DNA of 45,116 bases from Prochlorococcus sp. AG-402-M15 (GCA_003216615.1 QCIP01000013.1:1-45116), one strand, 5' to 3'. Numbered from the stretch's first letter, positions 27,528-33,885 are shown. Notes: generated by a model from the sequence alone, not told the origin. Numbers and translations are program-made.

Positions 27528-27544
27528 CTATTGAGTGGGAATAA
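27528..27544 (+). repeat. Core 2: attR of element 1 / attL of element 2
   Basis: CTATTGAGTGGGAATAA is identical over all 17 bases to the end of guaA. It lies between the right end of element 1 and a left-end-type sequence that again starts 40 bases before an arm pair. Confidence 0.9.
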
Positions 27545-27679
27545 GTTATAGGGTCAGATTGTAGTTATATCCTCATTTTTGCTGTTTGTCACGGGTTTGT
27601 CACGTATGACATGGCAACGTAAATACTGGGATTTCACCCCCTCTGTTTGTCATGCGTTTGTCACGAACCTAATTGACCG

Positions 27680-27749
27680 TCTCTTAAGAGAAATCGTATA
27701 AAGTCTCTTTTCTCTACAGTTGGTATATTTATTGAAAGATGATTTTTAG
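27680..27749 (+). promoter_or_regulatory. Shared leader block, copy 1
   Basis: It starts with the perfect palindrome TCTCTTAAGAGA, then AATCGTATAAAG, a TTTTCTCT half-repeat, and TTGGTATATTTATT just before the start codon. The same block precedes all eight secreted-protein genes, so it probably holds promoter, operator or a regulated 5' UTR. AGAGAAA and TTTTCTCT can form an alternative hairpin. Confidence 0.65.
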
Positions 27750-28154
27750 ATGAAAAAACGAACTGCTTTAATTTTTCATTCACAAAAGGTTTTACCTATT
27801 TGTAAAACGATTTTGAAAGTTACGGGTACTTTTTTGACAACTTTAATACTAACTATTCCATTTCCTCAAAATGCAAAAGCAGAGACTTGGTCGTGTAAAT
27901 ACGAATTTGCAGGGAAAACTCAAAAATTTATTACATATAGACAAGGTAAAATATTCAATAGTCCGGATACAGGTATTTATCAAATTATTGATGAAAATAA
28001 TAGGAAAATACATTTGTATCATTCTTATTTGCCAGATATGGAAAATTATTACGCAATTTCTTATGATAAAAATAAAAAAATCTTTTCAATGGTTGCTCTA
28101 AGTCCAGGTAATGACAGCGCAATAATTTCTGGTCCTTGTAAAGTAAGTTATTGA
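27750..28154 (+). CDS. Small secreted protein with MKKRTA leader, non-TPR
   Basis: The 134-residue protein begins MKKRTALIFHSQKVLP and has a second hydrophobic stretch. It has a cleavage-like NAKA-ET near residue 45. The mature ~90 residues look beta-rich (SCKYEFAGKTQKFITYRQGKIF...) with two Cys (one near the start, one in GPCKVSY) that could pair. It resembles the protein at 32752 in plan. It shares only the leader and first codons with the neighbouring TPR genes. Probably periplasmic or surface; function unknown. Confidence 0.65.
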   Translation: MKKRTALIFHSQKVLPICKTILKVTGTFLTTLILTIPFPQNAKAETWSCKYEFAGKTQKFITYRQGKIFNSPDTGIYQIIDENNRKIHLYHSYLPDMENYYAISYDKNKKIFSMVALSPGNDSAIISGPCKVSY

Positions 28155-28358
28155 AATTAGTTTCAAAGTTGGTTATTAAATTGTTTGTAAATTAAGTTTG
28201 GATTTATTCTTTTTAATCAAATACGTATTCTCTACAATCAGTTCATCTAATTACAATGAAAAATATAAATAATGGAAGTCTTCGGTTTGTCACGTATTAT
28301 ATATTAAAGGAATTACTGGGATTTTAATCCCTCTGTTTATCATAGACCTAATTGAGCG

Positions 28359-28427
28359 TCTCTTAAGAGAAATCCTATGAAGGCTGTTTGATCTACATTT
28401 GATATATTATTTAAAAGTATTTTTGAT
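28359..28427 (+). promoter_or_regulatory. Shared leader block, copy 2
   Basis: TCTCTTAAGAGAAATCCTAT opens the block as in copy 1. About 40 bases upstream are also shared with copy 1 (CTGGGATTT..., CCCTCTGTTT), so the duplicated unit is longer than the leader. The second half is more diverged. Confidence 0.6.
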
Positions 28428-29129
28428 ATGCAAAAACGAACTGCTTTTATTGGTGCAATATTATCTTTAATTCCATTAGGTCATCCATTAATGATTAAAA
28501 CTGGTGTAGTTTTATCTACGACAGGATTGATACTTTCTATTCCTGAAAAAGTAAATGCAGAGAGCGCTAATTTTTATTTTGATCGTGGTTATAAGAAGTA
28601 TGTCAAAGGTGATTATTACGGATCAATATCTGACTTTACAAAAGCGATAGAAATTGATCCAAAAGATTCAGGTGCTTATTATAATCGAGCGATAGTAAAG
28701 CATGATTTAGAAGATTATTACAGAGCAATATCTGACTATACAAAAGCGATAGAAATAGACCCAAATTATAAGGAAGCGTATTACAATCGGGGTCTTGTAA
28801 AAGAAGATTTAAATGATAACTACGGAGCAATATCTGACTATACAAAAGCGATAGAAATTGATCCAAATTATGCTAAATCATATAATAATAGAGGAAGATT
28901 AAAGCATAGTTTAGAAGATTATTACGGAGCAATATCTGATTTTATAAAAGCGATAGAAATTGATCCAAATTATGCTCTAGCATACTCAAATCTTGCGGTA
29001 ACCAAAGGAGAAGGATTTGAGGATGATGAAGGTGCTTGTAGTGATATAAAAAAAGCAGCATTATTAGGAGATAAATATCGAATAGATTGGTTAGAAACTT
29101 CTGAAGGTAAATGGTGTCAGGATATGTAA
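28428..29129 (+). CDS. Secreted TPR-repeat protein
   Basis: The 233-residue protein has the family leader MQKRTAFIGAILSLIPLGHP...VLSTTGLILSIPEKVNA, about 45 residues with two hydrophobic stretches and cleavage likely after VNA. About five 34-residue TPR units follow, with consensus DYYGAISDYTKAIEIDPNYKEAYYNRG. A shorter capping unit (GACSDIKKAALLGDK) and a C-terminal Trp/Cys (KWCQDM) end it. TPRs are protein-binding scaffolds. Function in the periplasm or at the surface is unknown. Repeat units are nearly identical at DNA level. Confidence 0.82.
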   Translation: MQKRTAFIGAILSLIPLGHPLMIKTGVVLSTTGLILSIPEKVNAESANFYFDRGYKKYVKGDYYGSISDFTKAIEIDPKDSGAYYNRAIVKHDLEDYYRAISDYTKAIEIDPNYKEAYYNRGLVKEDLNDNYGAISDYTKAIEIDPNYAKSYNNRGRLKHSLEDYYGAISDFIKAIEIDPNYALAYSNLAVTKGEGFEDDEGACSDIKKAALLGDKYRIDWLETSEGKWCQDM

Positions 29130-29261
29130 GATTCTCTAAAATTAGTTTATATAGTTACAAAGAAAAGTATAAAAGAATTGGTCATTTCGGTTTTAAGTTA
29201 GTTTTACATGGAATATATTTCTCTGAAAACTCAGTTATAGATTAAATTATTTTTTTAGGTT

Positions 29262-29278
29262 TTATTGAGTGGGAGTGA
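29262..29278 (+). repeat. Core 3 (variant)
   Basis: TTATTGAGTGGGAGTGA matches the guaA end at 14 of 17 bases. It separates element 2 from element 3 and is followed, 39 bases later, by the element 3 arm pair. Confidence 0.75.
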
Positions 29279-29317
29279 AGAATAGAGTATAAATCCAGTT
29301 ATAGAATCAAAAACTTG

Positions 29318-29339
29318 GTTTCCCTTAGGTTTCCCTTAG
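29318..29339 (+). repeat. Left arm-type repeats of element 3
   Basis: Two perfect tandem copies of GTTTCCCTTAG begin 39 bases after the core, the same offset as in elements 1, 2 and 4 but with a different sequence after GTTT. Confidence 0.6.
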
Positions 29340-29352
29340 ACTTAAATTCTTG

Positions 29353-29395
29353 TCTCTATAGAGAAATCGTAGAGTTTTAAATTTCTCTACGCCTT
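29353..29395 (+). promoter_or_regulatory. Orphan leader block in element 3
   Basis: TCTCTATAGAGAAATCGTAG followed by ATTTCTCTAC matches the first half of the shared leader, but no signal-peptide gene follows; a leftward gene ends at 29402. Either the gene was lost or the block belongs to the element end rather than to the gene. Confidence 0.5.
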
Positions 29396-29401
29396 AATAA
29401 A

Positions 29402-29719
29402 TTAGTTTTTTAGTTTTTTAATTTTTTCTAAATTCCATTTGTCAAATATTAATTTCATTTCTCTTTCGTAGTATCTCACTTTCTTTGAGAAAGGTAGTTT
29501 TTGAATAATTATCCCAAAGGGAATTTTAAAGAAAGAAGAAACATAAACAATATAAAACTCGATGAAGGAAGGTTTTTCAGGAAGAGGTAAATTTTTTAAA
29601 TATGCCCAATCAATGCACGGTTTTAGTTGCTTATCACTAGCAGAAATATTTTTTTTACATCTCCAGTAAGAGAATAGATAAATGCCAATAAAAATCGGTA
29701 AAGGAAGAAGTCGCAACAT
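29402..29719 (-). CDS. Small membrane-anchored protein
   Basis: The 105-residue protein has an N-terminal hydrophobic segment (MLRLLPLPIFIGIYLFSYW, one membrane pass). A second hydrophobic stretch (SFIEFYIVYVSSFFKIPFGIII) lies near residues 50-72, and the end is a basic helix (KWNLEKIKKLKN). It lies alone inside mini-element 3 and is its main cargo. No family recognised. Confidence 0.5.
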   Translation of the reverse strand: MLRLLPLPIFIGIYLFSYWRCKKNISASDKQLKPCIDWAYLKNLPLPEKPSFIEFYIVYVSSFFKIPFGIIIQKLPFSKKVRYYEREMKLIFDKWNLEKIKKLKN

Positions 29720-29881
29720 TAAATATCAAGGATTATTTTTCTTTTCATTAATTCTATAAGTGATAGTTTAGTTTTTATGAAAATTCTTGATGATACTCCA
29801 AAGTACTTCTACTAGGGTAATAATACTCTATGAATTTTAAGTTAATAGGAGGACAATATAGATATAGATCTAGGAGGTCTT

Positions 29882-30064
29882 ATGAAACTATTCAATCAAT
29901 TCAATGTCCTTCCAAGATACCTAACTGCATTTCATTATGCAGGGTTAAACTTGAATGAGACTCCACAAGAACTAGAAAAATGTACTCCTGAGTTTCAAAA
30001 CTTTTGGGAGAAAGAATGTAAAGAACATCCAACAAATCAAAATTGTTTAATTTACTGTGACTAA
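29882..30064 (+). CDS. Small Cys-containing protein with perfect ribosome binding site
   Basis: The 60-residue protein begins MKLFNQFNVLPRYLTAFHYA and has four Cys, the last three in KECKEHPTNQNCLIYCD. AGGAGG at 29872-29877, 4 bases before the ATG, is a perfect Shine-Dalgarno sequence, and a second AGGAGG lies at 29847. Such strong sites are rare in this window, so high translation is likely. It looks like a small picocyanobacterial stress-type protein; function not known. Confidence 0.65.
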   Translation: MKLFNQFNVLPRYLTAFHYAGLNLNETPQELEKCTPEFQNFWEKECKEHPTNQNCLIYCD

Positions 30065-30110
30065 GTATTTAATTTTGAGTTTTTATTAAATAAAATCTGC
30101 CTAAAAAGAG

Positions 30111-30132
30111 GTTTTCCTCAGGTTTCCCTCAG
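30111..30132 (+). repeat. Right arm-type repeats of element 3
   Basis: GTTTTCCTCAG then GTTTCCCTCAG, an 11-bp tandem, 70 bases before the next core. It is near-identical to the left pair at 29318. Confidence 0.6.
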
Positions 30133-30202
30133 GAAAATGGACGTTATTATGGGTTCAAACATGTTGGTATCACAGCGTTTATGACTACCTTTTATCTTGG
30201 TA

Positions 30203-30219
30203 CTATAGAGTGGGAATAA
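30203..30219 (+). repeat. Core 4
   Basis: CTATAGAGTGGGAATAA, 16 of 17 identical to the guaA end. It is followed by a close copy of the element 1 left end (30220-30290), including GTTTGTTGCG 39 bases on and a trace of the iteron-like motif at 30278. Confidence 0.85.
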
Positions 30220-30404
30220 ACTAAAGGGTAAAAGTGCAGTCATATCTTCATTCTTGCGGTTTGTTGCGAATTTAATTTTTCACCTTGTCATCTTCTATAT
30301 CAAGAAATCAATCTTCAATGATTTTCTTCACAAAATCTACATTGAATTAATATTAAAATATTATATGAAGTGAAAAATTAAAAAAATATTCTTCTGCTAT
30401 TGAT

Positions 30405-30821
30405 ATGCGAGGGTTAAAAATAATTGCTGGTTTTATTTTTTTAATTTTTGGATCTTTTCTTTATTTGAAATTTCGATCGCAAACTTTGCTGATGTTTAAG
30501 TGGGCAGAAACTCTTGGTCTTAATTACATTATAAGTTCAATTCGTGGATCATCCTCAGTCTTGAATTCGCATCAAATGAAATATGTTGTATTTTCTGCTC
30601 CATTTGGAATGTGGGTAATATCTTTTTGCTGCTTTATTGGTGCTATTTGGCATAAAGATAGTTCTGTTGCGGCGATTATTTGGCGTCTTTTTGTACCTGC
30701 TATTGCTATTAGTTCTGAGTTGCTTCAATTTTTAGGATTATTACCAGGGACTTATGATACAAATGATTTGTTACTTCTTATCGTTTCTACTATTATTGGT
30801 GTTACTATTTCCATTTTATAA
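30405..30821 (+). CDS. VanZ-like membrane protein
   Basis: The 138-residue protein has about four membrane segments. The conserved block AISSELLQFLGLLPGTYDTNDLLLLIVSTIIG resembles the VanZ family signature (E-x-x-Q ... D-x-x-D/N ... G). VanZ-like proteins are linked to envelope stress and low-level glycopeptide resistance, but most have unknown roles. Its stop overlaps the start of the next gene by one base (TAATG), so the two are coupled cargo of element 4. Confidence 0.68.
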   Translation: MRGLKIIAGFIFLIFGSFLYLKFRSQTLLMFKWAETLGLNYIISSIRGSSSVLNSHQMKYVVFSAPFGMWVISFCCFIGAIWHKDSSVAAIIWRLFVPAIAISSELLQFLGLLPGTYDTNDLLLLIVSTIIGVTISIL

Positions 30822-31255
30822 TGAAGATAAATAAGATATTAAAAAATATTCTTTCCGCAGGAGCACTGACCATTTTTATTATTCTTGGTGGGGGGAGTCT
30901 GGATACTGATGAAGGCGCTGAAAAAATTTCTGTCGCAACTCCCGATTATGTTTTATCAGCAAATACACTGTTTAAGGAATACGATACAAACTCTGTTGCT
31001 GCTGATGCTAAATACGAAGATAAGATTGTAGTAGTTTCAGGCACTATTCAAAGTATTGGTAAAGATATTATGGATACTGCTTATTTAGTTATTGGAGGGA
31101 GCGGTTTTCTTGATGGTGTTCAATGTATGCTGCCGAGGGGGCAAGAAGGTTTAGTTGCGAGAGTTGGTAAGGGACAATATGTCACTCTCAAAGGCAAGGT
31201 TTCTGGTCAGATAATGGGTAATGTAATCGTTAACAATTGCTCCTTTTCTAATTAA
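30821..31255 (+). CDS. Exported OB-fold protein (tRNA_anti-like family)
   Basis: The 144-residue protein has a signal-type start (MKINKILKNILSAGALTIFIILGGG). The rest has the OB-fold pattern of the tRNA_anti-like family: ANTLFKEYDTNSVAADAKYEDKIVVVSGTIQSIGKD...VQCMLPRG...VGKGQYVTLKGKVSGQ...NVIVNNCSF. Such small exported OB proteins have unknown ligands. Translationally coupled to the VanZ-like gene, suggesting an envelope function for the pair. Confidence 0.72.
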   Translation: MKINKILKNILSAGALTIFIILGGGSLDTDEGAEKISVATPDYVLSANTLFKEYDTNSVAADAKYEDKIVVVSGTIQSIGKDIMDTAYLVIGGSGFLDGVQCMLPRGQEGLVARVGKGQYVTLKGKVSGQIMGNVIVNNCSFSN

Positions 31256-31466
31256 TAACCGATAAATTCTTGTCTGAGTTTCTTCTGATTAAAAAAACTA
31301 ATGTCAAATTGAATTCTTATTGACATTATTTACACTTATATCAAAAAGTATCTTTCAAAAGCATAAAGAATTATGGGTTTAACTTTGTTGAGGGTTTTTT
31401 ACGAAAGTATCAACTTTATAGGTGTCAATCATACCAATAGAAGCGTATGAGTCTTTTAAGGTGGTT

Positions 31467-31483
31467 CTATTGAGTGAGAATAA
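31467..31483 (+). repeat. Core 5
   Basis: CTATTGAGTGAGAATAA, 16 of 17 identical to the guaA end. It is followed by a second type of left end (AGTTATAAATTCAATTAATC) shared with the site at 34036, and GTTTTACG 37 bases on. Confidence 0.82.
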
Positions 31484-31591
31484 AACGATTTTAAGAATCT
31501 AGTTATAAATTCAATTAATCGTTTTACGTGAGATATATGCAAAATAATGGTTAATTAATAGCAGTGCTTTTGGGCGATAAAATCTAGTGCG

Positions 31592-31696
31592 GTTTTACGT
31601 GGTTTTTACTTAGCATTTTTTCTCTGTCTTTTTAGAGAAATTGTAGAAAGTCTATTTTCTCTTCAGTTGGTATATTAATTAAAAGTAAATTTTGAT
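31592..31696 (+). promoter_or_regulatory. Shared leader block, copy 3
   Basis: GTTTTACGTGG plus a second GTTTTTACTTAG arm-like repeat come first, then TTTCTCT/AGAGAAA dyad, TTTTCTCTTCAG and TTGGTATATTAATTAAAAG. It aligns without gaps to 32647-32751 with a single difference, and the identity continues into the coding start. Confidence 0.65.
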
Positions 31697-32578
31697 ATGA
31701 AAAAACGAACTGCTTTTATTGGTGCAATATTATCTTTAATTTCAATCGGGCATCCTTTACTTATTAAAAAAAGTGTAGTTTTATCATCTGCAAGTTTGAT
31801 GATTTCTTCTACTGAAAAAGTATATGCGGGAGATAATTCTTATTACTTTAATAGTGCTTTTGATAAGGGAGAAAAAGGTGATTATTACGGAGCGATATCT
31901 GACTACACAAAGGCGATAGAAATTAATCCAAATGATGGTATGGCATATTACAATCGTGGGTGGAATAAGGTTCAAATCAACGATTATTACGGAGCGATAT
32001 CTGACTACACAAAAGCGATAGAAATCAATCCTCAATATGCAGATGCATACTACAACCGTGGGAATGTAAAGAGAGAGTCAGGAGATTATTACGGAGCAAT
32101 ATCTGACTACATAAAAGCAATCGAGATCAATCCAAAGTATGCAGATGCCTATCATAATCGCGGCGTTGCAAAGGAGTTGTTGAAGGATTACAAAGGTGCT
32201 CTTAAAGATTATGAAAAAGCGCTTTTACTGGATCCTGATGATTATTTAACTTGGCAAGGGGTAGGAGTGACAAAGAAAAACCTCGGTGACCATTACGGAG
32301 CAATAACTGCATATAACAAATCAATCGAGATCAATCCAAGGAATGAATACGCGTATAACAACCGTGGGAATGCTAAAAAAGAAATAAAAGATTATCAAGG
32401 AGCAATATCTGACTATACAAAAGCGATAGCAATCAATCCAAAGTATGCAATGGTATATAAAAACCGTGGTATTTCAAAGGAACTGATAGAAGATATAAAA
32501 GGTGCTTGTTCTGATTGGAAAAAGGCATCTTCCTTAGGAGATAAAGATGCTGCAGAATGGGTAAGAGAACAATGTTAA
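31697..32578 (+). CDS. Secreted TPR-repeat protein (seven units)
   Basis: The 293-residue protein, longest of the family, has the leader MKKRTAFIGAILSLISIGHP...STEKVYA, with cleavage likely near residue 45. About seven TPR units follow, most reading DYYGAISDYTKAIEINP..ADAYYNRG. The fourth (ALKDYEKALLLDPDD) and fifth units are diverged. It ends with the capping unit IKGACSDWKKASSLGDKDAAEWV, also seen in the 33307 protein. Likely periplasmic or surface-exposed protein-binding scaffold; partner unknown. Confidence 0.82.
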   Translation: MKKRTAFIGAILSLISIGHPLLIKKSVVLSSASLMISSTEKVYAGDNSYYFNSAFDKGEKGDYYGAISDYTKAIEINPNDGMAYYNRGWNKVQINDYYGAISDYTKAIEINPQYADAYYNRGNVKRESGDYYGAISDYIKAIEINPKYADAYHNRGVAKELLKDYKGALKDYEKALLLDPDDYLTWQGVGVTKKNLGDHYGAITAYNKSIEINPRNEYAYNNRGNAKKEIKDYQGAISDYTKAIAINPKYAMVYKNRGISKELIEDIKGACSDWKKASSLGDKDAAEWVREQC

Positions 32579-32646
32579 AAATAAAATGTATTCTCTATAA
32601 ATAGTTCATATAGTCACGATGAAAAGCGTAAAGATAAGTCATTTCA

Positions 32647-32751
32647 GTTTTACGCGGTTTTTACTTAGCATTTTTTCTCTGTCTTTTTAGAGAAATTGTA
32701 GAAAGTCTATTTTCTCTTCAGTTGGTATATTAATTAAAAGTAAATTTTGAT
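32647..32751 (+). promoter_or_regulatory. Shared leader block, copy 4
   Basis: Same block as 31592-31696 with one base difference, directly upstream of a gene whose mature part is unrelated to TPR proteins. Confidence 0.65.
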
Positions 32752-33132
32752 ATGAAAAAACGAACTGTAATTTTTAGTTTTCTATTATTTACCGGTGCTA
32801 ATGCTTTATTTCCATTTATAGGGAATGCAAATGCTGAAGATTATATTTGTTCTACTGTTGATGGGGAAGAGAGACCAACTTATAAAAGAATTAATAATAA
32901 TAAATTTATTTCTACTATTACTCTGGATGGAGAAAAATCCACCAGTGAATTATCTATAGTAAAAGAAACTAAAAATTTTATAGTTTTAATTCAAACATTT
33001 GACTATCAAGATTCTTGGACGACTGTTTTAGATAAGAAAAACAAAGAGTATTCTGAAACTTATACAATTTGGGATCCTGGGAAGGAACCAGAGGTTGCTC
33101 AAAGTTTTGGATCTTGTTTAGTAGTTGATTAA
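32752..33132 (+). CDS. Small secreted protein with MKKRT leader, non-TPR
   Basis: The 126-residue protein begins MKKRTVIFSFLLFTGANALFPFIGNANA, an ordinary signal peptide with cleavage after NANA (~28). The mature ~98-residue beta-type domain has two Cys (YICSTVDGEERPTYKRINN...FGSCLVVD) that could link the ends. In plan it resembles the 27750 protein (Cys near mature N-terminus and near C-terminus). Identity to the TPR genes ends a few codons in. Function unknown. Confidence 0.65.
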   Translation: MKKRTVIFSFLLFTGANALFPFIGNANAEDYICSTVDGEERPTYKRINNNKFISTITLDGEKSTSELSIVKETKNFIVLIQTFDYQDSWTTVLDKKNKEYSETYTIWDPGKEPEVAQSFGSCLVVD

Positions 33133-33201
33133 ATTTAATAATGTATCTTCCACAATTAGTTCATATAATTCCATCGAAAAGAATAAAAAATGGGTCATTT
33201 C

Positions 33202-33306
33202 GTTTTTATACGGGTTTTACACGAATACTTTTCTCTGTTTCTTAAGAGAAAGCCTATAAAGTTTATTTTCTCTTCAGCTGGTATATTGATTAAAAGTAAA
33301 TTTCAT
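33202..33306 (+). promoter_or_regulatory. Shared leader block, copy 5
   Basis: Arm-like GTTTTTATACGG and GTTTTACACGA, then TTTCTTAAGAGAAAGCCTAT, TTTTCTCTTCAG and GGTATATTGATTAAAAG. The in-frame TGA within GGTATATTGA shows the leader is not translated into the gene. Confidence 0.6.
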
Positions 33307-33885
33307 ATGAAAAAACGAACTGCTTTGATTGCTGGAATATTATCTTTAATTCCTCTTGGGCAACCATTATTAATTAAAACTGGTTTCGTTTTATCTTCTA
33401 CAGGATTGATACTTTCTTTTCCTAAGAAAATTTATGCAGAAAGTGTAGATTATTATTTAAAAAAATTAGATGAGATTTATCTTGTAAACGGAGAAGAAAA
33501 TACAACTATATTTTATGCTAATAAGTTGCTACAAATAGATCCATCTAATTCGGATGCATATTGGTATCGCGCTTATTCCAAAGTTGAATTAGGTCTATAT
33601 GAAGATGGAATAAATGATTATAAAAAATCTATTGAACTTGGGGATAAAGATCCAATGACATACACAAATATTGGTTATGCTTTTTATGAATTAGGAGATA
33701 ACTATAAAGCAATATCTTACTATAATAAATCTCTTCAAATGGATTCAAAAAATATTAGAGCATACTTAAATCGAGGTATTGCTAAAGAAAAAATAAATGA
33801 TCAAAAAGGTGCATGTGCTGATTGGCGAAAAGCATCACAATTAGGAAATCAAGAGGCGGCGCAGTGGGTTATAAATGATTGTTGA
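33307..33885 (+). CDS. Secreted TPR-type protein, short and diverged
   Basis: I start at ATG 33307 (192 aa), not at ATG 33190, because the conserved leader MKKRTALIAGILSLIPLGQP begins here and the upstream 39 codons are the shared leader DNA. Signal peptide to about residue 46 (KKIYA). Then about four TPR-like units, more diverged than in the neighbours (SNSDAYWYRAYSKVELGLYEDGINDYKKSIELGD), ending in the shared cap GACADWRKASQLGNQEAAQWV. Confidence 0.78.
   Translation: MKKRTALIAGILSLIPLGQPLLIKTGFVLSSTGLILSFPKKIYAESVDYYLKKLDEIYLVNGEENTTIFYANKLLQIDPSNSDAYWYRAYSKVELGLYEDGINDYKKSIELGDKDPMTYTNIGYAFYELGDNYKAISYYNKSLQMDSKNIRAYLNRGIAKEKINDQKGACADWRKASQLGNQEAAQWVINDC

Larger units (their letters stand above)
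19915..27544 (+). mobile_element. Element 1: autonomous integrative element at the guaA 3' end
   Basis: It is bounded by two identical 17-bp cores (19915-19931 and 27528-27544). It encodes a tyrosine integrase, a HUH Rep, an SF3 helicase, a serine resolvase and six or more small proteins, with no capsid or tail genes. Gene order is int and a 78-aa gene rightward; a leftward Rep/small-gene string and 314-aa gene; helicase rightward; resolvase leftward. Base use differs sharply from the host: AGC/GCT and all G/C-containing 4-bp palindromes appear absent. It resembles a satellite or replicative integrative element of the kind reported in marine picocyanobacteria, but is not tRNA-linked. Confidence 0.88.
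27528..29278 (+). mobile_element. Element 2: cargo-only unit with two secreted-protein genes
   Basis: It is bounded by core copies at 27528 and 29262. Its left end (27545-27583) is homologous to that of element 1. Its arm pair is at 27584-27604, two copies of GTTTGTCACG with 11-bp period, again 39 bases after the core. A candidate right pair beginning GTTTTAAGTTA is at 29190-29211. There is no integrase. It carries two genes with the shared leader and signal peptide (27750 and 28428). Confidence 0.65.
29262..30219 (+). mobile_element. Element 3: 0.96-kb cargo-only mini-element
   Basis: It lies between cores at 29262 and 30203. The left arm pair is two copies of GTTTCCCTTAG (29318-29339) and the right arm pair GTTTTCCTCAG plus GTTTCCCTCAG (30111-30132), both with 11-bp period, so both ends belong to one element with its own arm specificity. 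It carries two small genes (29402 leftward, 29882 rightward) and an orphan leader block. No recombinase. Confidence 0.65.
30203..31483 (+). mobile_element. Element 4: 1.28-kb satellite-like unit with element 1 ends
   Basis: The left end (30220-30290) matches 19932-20074 in patches. The right end (about 31298-31483) matches 27360-27544 nearly base for base, including degenerate arm repeats at 31383-31403 and the 63-base spacing to the core. Between them are only a VanZ-like and an OB-fold gene. There is no integrase, Rep or helicase, so it could move only if element 1 supplies enzymes; alternatively it is an internal-deletion relic. The two ~190-base right ends differ by point changes, so this is an old split. 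Confidence 0.78.

Noticed and set aside
28580-29000. Regularly spaced identical DNA blocks resembling a CRISPR array
   Set aside because: The period is 102 bp in frame and encodes TPR units; the sequence between blocks is conserved coding, not unique spacers, and no cas genes are near.
33190-33306. N-terminal extension of the TPR gene (ATG 33190)
   Set aside because: The extension is the shared non-coding leader, which has in-frame stops in sister genes; homology starts at MKKRT, ATG 33307.
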